In this document: piece after piece, positions 61,031 to 64,000 of the stretch
Position numbering within the stretch: the stretch's first letter is position 1
Layout of the letters: every line of letters starts with the position of its first letter
The notes under the pieces: generated by a model
The model's database searches: none
What the model was told of the DNA's origin: nothing
What the model saw: the letters and a program-made list of their open reading frames with translations, nothing else
Source: Sclerotinia nivalis
Taxonomy: Eukaryota; Ascomycota; Leotiomycetes; Helotiales; Sclerotiniaceae
Assembly: GCA_029531795.1 (NCBI GenBank)
Contig: JAPEIS010000004.1
Location: 2,790,001 to 2,854,000 of the forward strand
Reading direction: 5' to 3'
DNA length: 64,000 nt
Translations under genes and position numbers: made by a program

Positions 61031-63275
61031 TTTGATTGAGTTTAAGATTGAAGTGAAGTTGAGTTGGTTGTTTAGATGATAGTGATCAATGATCAATGTT
61101 TGAGTTTGAGTCGTGTGGTAGTTGCAGTTGCAGTTGATTGTAAGTTGTAGTTGTAGTTGTATGATGAGGATGATGATGATGGAAAGCTCAAAGCCCAGAG
61201 AGAACACTCATATATATAGCTATCTCTATCTTATTTTATTCCATCTCACTTTCGCCCCTCAGCGCCATTACAACACCATAACATCAAGCAACGTTGAATC
61301 AAGCTTGACTTTTCGACCCGCCCCCATGCAAGTGACACAACATAACATGATATACAACGTCCTAGCCTTGTATTATACGCATTGCAGACGCCACCTCCAT
61401 GCAGCACAGTAAGATGCATGTATATGCAGGTCGTGTCTTCCAACGCTATACGATAGCCTGACAGTTGGAAGCACGGGCCGATTGGAACTCACGTTGTGAA
61501 GCATGAGAGCCTCGTATCATTTACGTCCTTTCTCAACAATACCAAAACAGAAAAGGCGGATTCCGAAAACATGGTTGACTTGCACTGGCAATGACCGAAT
61601 CAATTACATGATCTTTTTCTTTTTGGCTTTCAATTATTTGAAATTAAGAGGGGAAATGATTAAGAATAGCGTATTACAATCAAGACCGAACCTCTAAATA
61701 TGCTGACATCAAGTTCCAGCTCGCAAACTGAATGCGGCGCAGATGGAAGGTTCCAGTCAAGAACTAGCAATGGGTTTGGAGATATGCTAGCAAATGAATC
61801 CAGCGGGGTTTGTCTAATCACATCAAGTAATTCTGCTGATGAACATGCCATGCTAATGATTGTCTTCAGCCCATGGACTCGGTTTCGCGTAGCTGCGCTC
61901 ATTTGTTTCTAGGAACATATCTCGTATTTGACCAGGTATTTGACAGCTTGAAAAAGTCTTCCCATGCTTGATTATCTCAGCGGACACTCTCCGATAGGTT
62001 ATTCGGACGATATTGATGGACCTGCATATGCATAACACTGGGAACTGAAAATGAAACGTAAGTGCATCTGGATCCTACTCAAAATATTGTATGCAGAATG
62101 CTAATAGCTTGGGAGGGGGAGGGCTGAAATATTCTAGAGTATAGCCTATCTACACTGAAGATGCGTGGTAAAAAATGTGAGTATCATAGCAGTGGCTGAT
62201 TACTGGCTTAAGCGAATCCATTCTACTGGAGTTTCAACACCGACCGACCTCATTGTTACATCATAAAACGTCTCGGAAAACGTCCGGAGTTATTGTGTCT
62301 CCGTTCCGTAAGCTTTAAAGAGGCATAAATAGTACTCATAGCACAAGATTCGTGGTTGTACTTAAAAACCCTAGGTATAATATCCCCGAGATGTCCCGCC
62401 ATATACGAAGAAATTTCTCGGATTGAAAAATATTAGGAAGACTTTCGTAACGTTGCTTGCGAAAATAATTCGTAGGATAGGTAGTAGAATAGGATGATAA
62501 AAATCTAACGGATGATAAGGAGGGCTAGAATTTTCACATGTTGCTCAAACATATCATATATCTTCCTTAACCTAATAGTAGTTGGTGGCAAAAATAGTTG
62601 ATAGGATCATTCCATTTATTGATTGATACAATGATCTGCGCCTAGACTTTAGCTGCAGGAAGTTTTCCTATCGCGGTACGGGCCGTGCATTAGGGAATTG
62701 TTGATCAATTGATATTTTAATGTATGGCAGACCACTCGGTCATATAAAACCGCCGAAGTCAATATTGAAGATGTATAATTTGCGAAAAGATATCGTGTCG
62801 TTGTGTTACCATGAGGATGTGGGATGACTGTTAAGCGATGCAAAAACTTACTAAAAATTTCTAGGACCCCTCCCCTAGCTGCTTGTATTCGGATATAGAG
62901 AATTGAACGTAAATAGCTCAGCTCGTATGGCTCGCTAAGGCGAGGTTGCTAGTAACAGAGATAGCCAAAATGTAACAGCGACGGTTAAAGTATACGGGAG
63001 GAAGTGCCGATCATTGTCTTACGATGTATTTGGCGTCAAGCCAGAAAACCGTTATACTCTCCATCAACGCCACTTATAACACTAAAAGGAATAAAACTTA
63101 CTTCTAGAGTCCTTTTCGTTTCGTCCGACATATGGAGAATGCGACCAGACTTGCATAAAATCATGTTGTTGAACATTAAAAATGAATATATTGCATTTTG
63201 TTTCTGTAGTGATATCACCATGAACGCCGAATTCCTCGAAAAATACACGCTCCGGTTTCAATTCTTCGCGGATAA
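61031..63275. other. Intergenic region, no gene seen
   Basis: The 61.03-61.2 kb part is the promoter and leader of the secreted protein gene, with GTAGTTGCAGTTGCAGTTG-like repeats and a TATATATAG box-like run at 61211-61219. The rest has short frames without motifs. Near 63200-63270 it may hold the 3' UTR of the following - strand gene. Confidence 0.45.
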
Positions 63276-64000
63276 TCATGCAGCTCTTCTAGCTGTGGTA
63301 CTCATTAATGTAATTTTCTTCCCCTTTTTCTTCTTTCCCTGAGGTTGAGGAGTAGCACTTGAACTACTTTCTCCGTTCAAGGACACCGCCTGCACTTGAG
63401 CGATTAGTGCATCATTCTCTGCTTGAAGTTCTTGTTCCCAAGTTGCCAGCCAACCATCATTCGCATTGTTATCATGTCCAGGACGAAGATCGGGCGAAGA
63501 TGGTGTTACCAAAGTTGTACCCCAAACAGTTCTTGGCGCAGGGGGACTCGTAGACGGTGAAGCCAGTGCTCCGAAAGAAGAACCTTGACGTGAGGTCCAA
63601 GGAGGCGATGCATTGATCGGGTCAATAGACGTCGATGCAAGTTGGGCATAATCCGTATCAGAATAGCTTCCCGGGGATATCTCGGGTTGCCTTTGCCTAG
63701 CATGGGCCCAACGTGCATTATCCTCTGCCTTCTCAGCACGCTGCCTGTCTTTCTCTTCTCGAATCTCCTTGTCCCTGTTACGTTTCCTCCGTCGCTCAAT
63801 ATCCTCTTTGAACTGATTCAAAATTTCCGGTTGAACAACATCAGTCCAATTGCATTCCAAAAAACCTACTTCGCAACCAAATGGCAAGTGCGCCAGATAT
63901 TTGGTTCTTTTTCTTAATTCATCATCCATTACATGAGTGGAGACTCGTTCAACGCGGGGAAGTAATGTTGAAGGAAAGGAGGCAAAATTGCCGAAAGCGG
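63276..64000 (-). CDS. RNF10/Mag2-like protein, C-terminal part
   Basis: The frame is open to the edge of the window; upstream of the ATG at 63929 it reads AFGNFASFPSTLLPRVERV, so the gene starts outside. The conserved piece RTKYLAHLPFGCEVGFLECNW matches my recollection of the region downstream of the RING finger in RNF10/Mag2-type proteins. A basic, highly charged helix follows (ERRRKRNRDKEIREEKDRQR). The last 120 residues are S/P-rich, ending in a K-rich GKKKKGKKI and a short tail. The RING finger itself would lie beyond the window. Homologues are linked to ubiquitylation of ribosomal proteins or to translation quality control. Here that is inference from a partial sequence. Confidence 0.68.
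   Translation of the reverse strand, partial: AFGNFASFPSTLLPRVERVSTHVMDDELRKRTKYLAHLPFGCEVGFLECNWTDVVQPEILNQFKEDIERRRKRNRDKEIREEKDRQRAEKAEDNARWAHARQRQPEISPGSYSDTDYAQLASTSIDPINASPPWTSRQGSSFGALASPSTSPPAPRTVWGTTLVTPSSPDLRPGHDNNANDGWLATWEQELQAENDALIAQVQAVSLNGESSSSATPQPQGKKKKGKKITLMSTTARRAA

Overview
The window reads as chromosomal DNA from a filamentous ascomycete. Genes are interrupted by short introns, mostly 40 to 100 nt, with GTAAGT-like donors, CTAAC/CTGAC branch points and YAG acceptors. Intergenic stretches are long and AT-rich, and there are no operons. The families present (Cdc50/Lem3, Sae2/CtIP, Unc-104 kinesin, Gis2/CNBP zinc knuckle protein, SAT4/Pth11-like rhodopsin-fold protein, STAND-ankyrin protein) are typical of Pezizomycotina. 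Protein style and intron pattern suggest a leotiomycete such as Botrytis or Sclerotinia; that placement is inference from recall, not a search.

Layout. 1-768: 3' end of a periplasmic-binding-protein-like gene. 2.0-5.0 kb (-): a decayed STAND/ankyrin gene. 7.5-9.4 kb (+): APC-family permease. 10.6-11.7 kb (+): HxGH nucleotidyltransferase. 13.4-13.9 kb (-): small secreted or membrane-anchored cysteine protein. 14.6 kb (+): tRNA-Gly(UCC). 16.0-17.1 kb (-): secreted PHB-depolymerase-like esterase. 19.5-21.5 kb (+): patatin-like protein lacking its serine nucleophile. 24.1-25.6 kb (-): Cdc50. 26.2-29.1 kb (-): Sae2/CtIP. 31.4-32.3 kb (-): cysteine-rich single-pass membrane protein. 32.4-38.1 kb: gene-poor, with tandem repeats and coding-like debris. 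38.1-39.6 kb (+): SAT4/Pth11-like heptahelical protein. 43.6-46.0 kb (+): 14-TM MFS transporter. 49.0-50.2 kb (-): seven-knuckle CCHC protein. 53.0-58.5 kb (+): kinesin-3. 60.5-61.0 kb (-): small secreted eight-cysteine protein. 63.3-64.0 kb (-): C-terminus of an RNF10/Mag2-like protein running off the window.

Exon models were built by hand from reading frame and splice signals. In every complete multi-exon gene the exon lengths sum to a multiple of three. The genes do not form one pathway. They are housekeeping functions (DNA end resection, flippase, vesicle motor, translation-associated zinc knuckle protein) mixed with membrane transport, surface sensing and secreted proteins.

I did not find a clearly new biological system. 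The items most worth a second look are the patatin-like protein without its catalytic serine, two small secreted cysteine proteins that are visible only after splicing, the frame-broken STAND-ankyrin gene, and a cluster of degenerate roughly 120-bp-spaced repeats at 35.7-36.8 kb.
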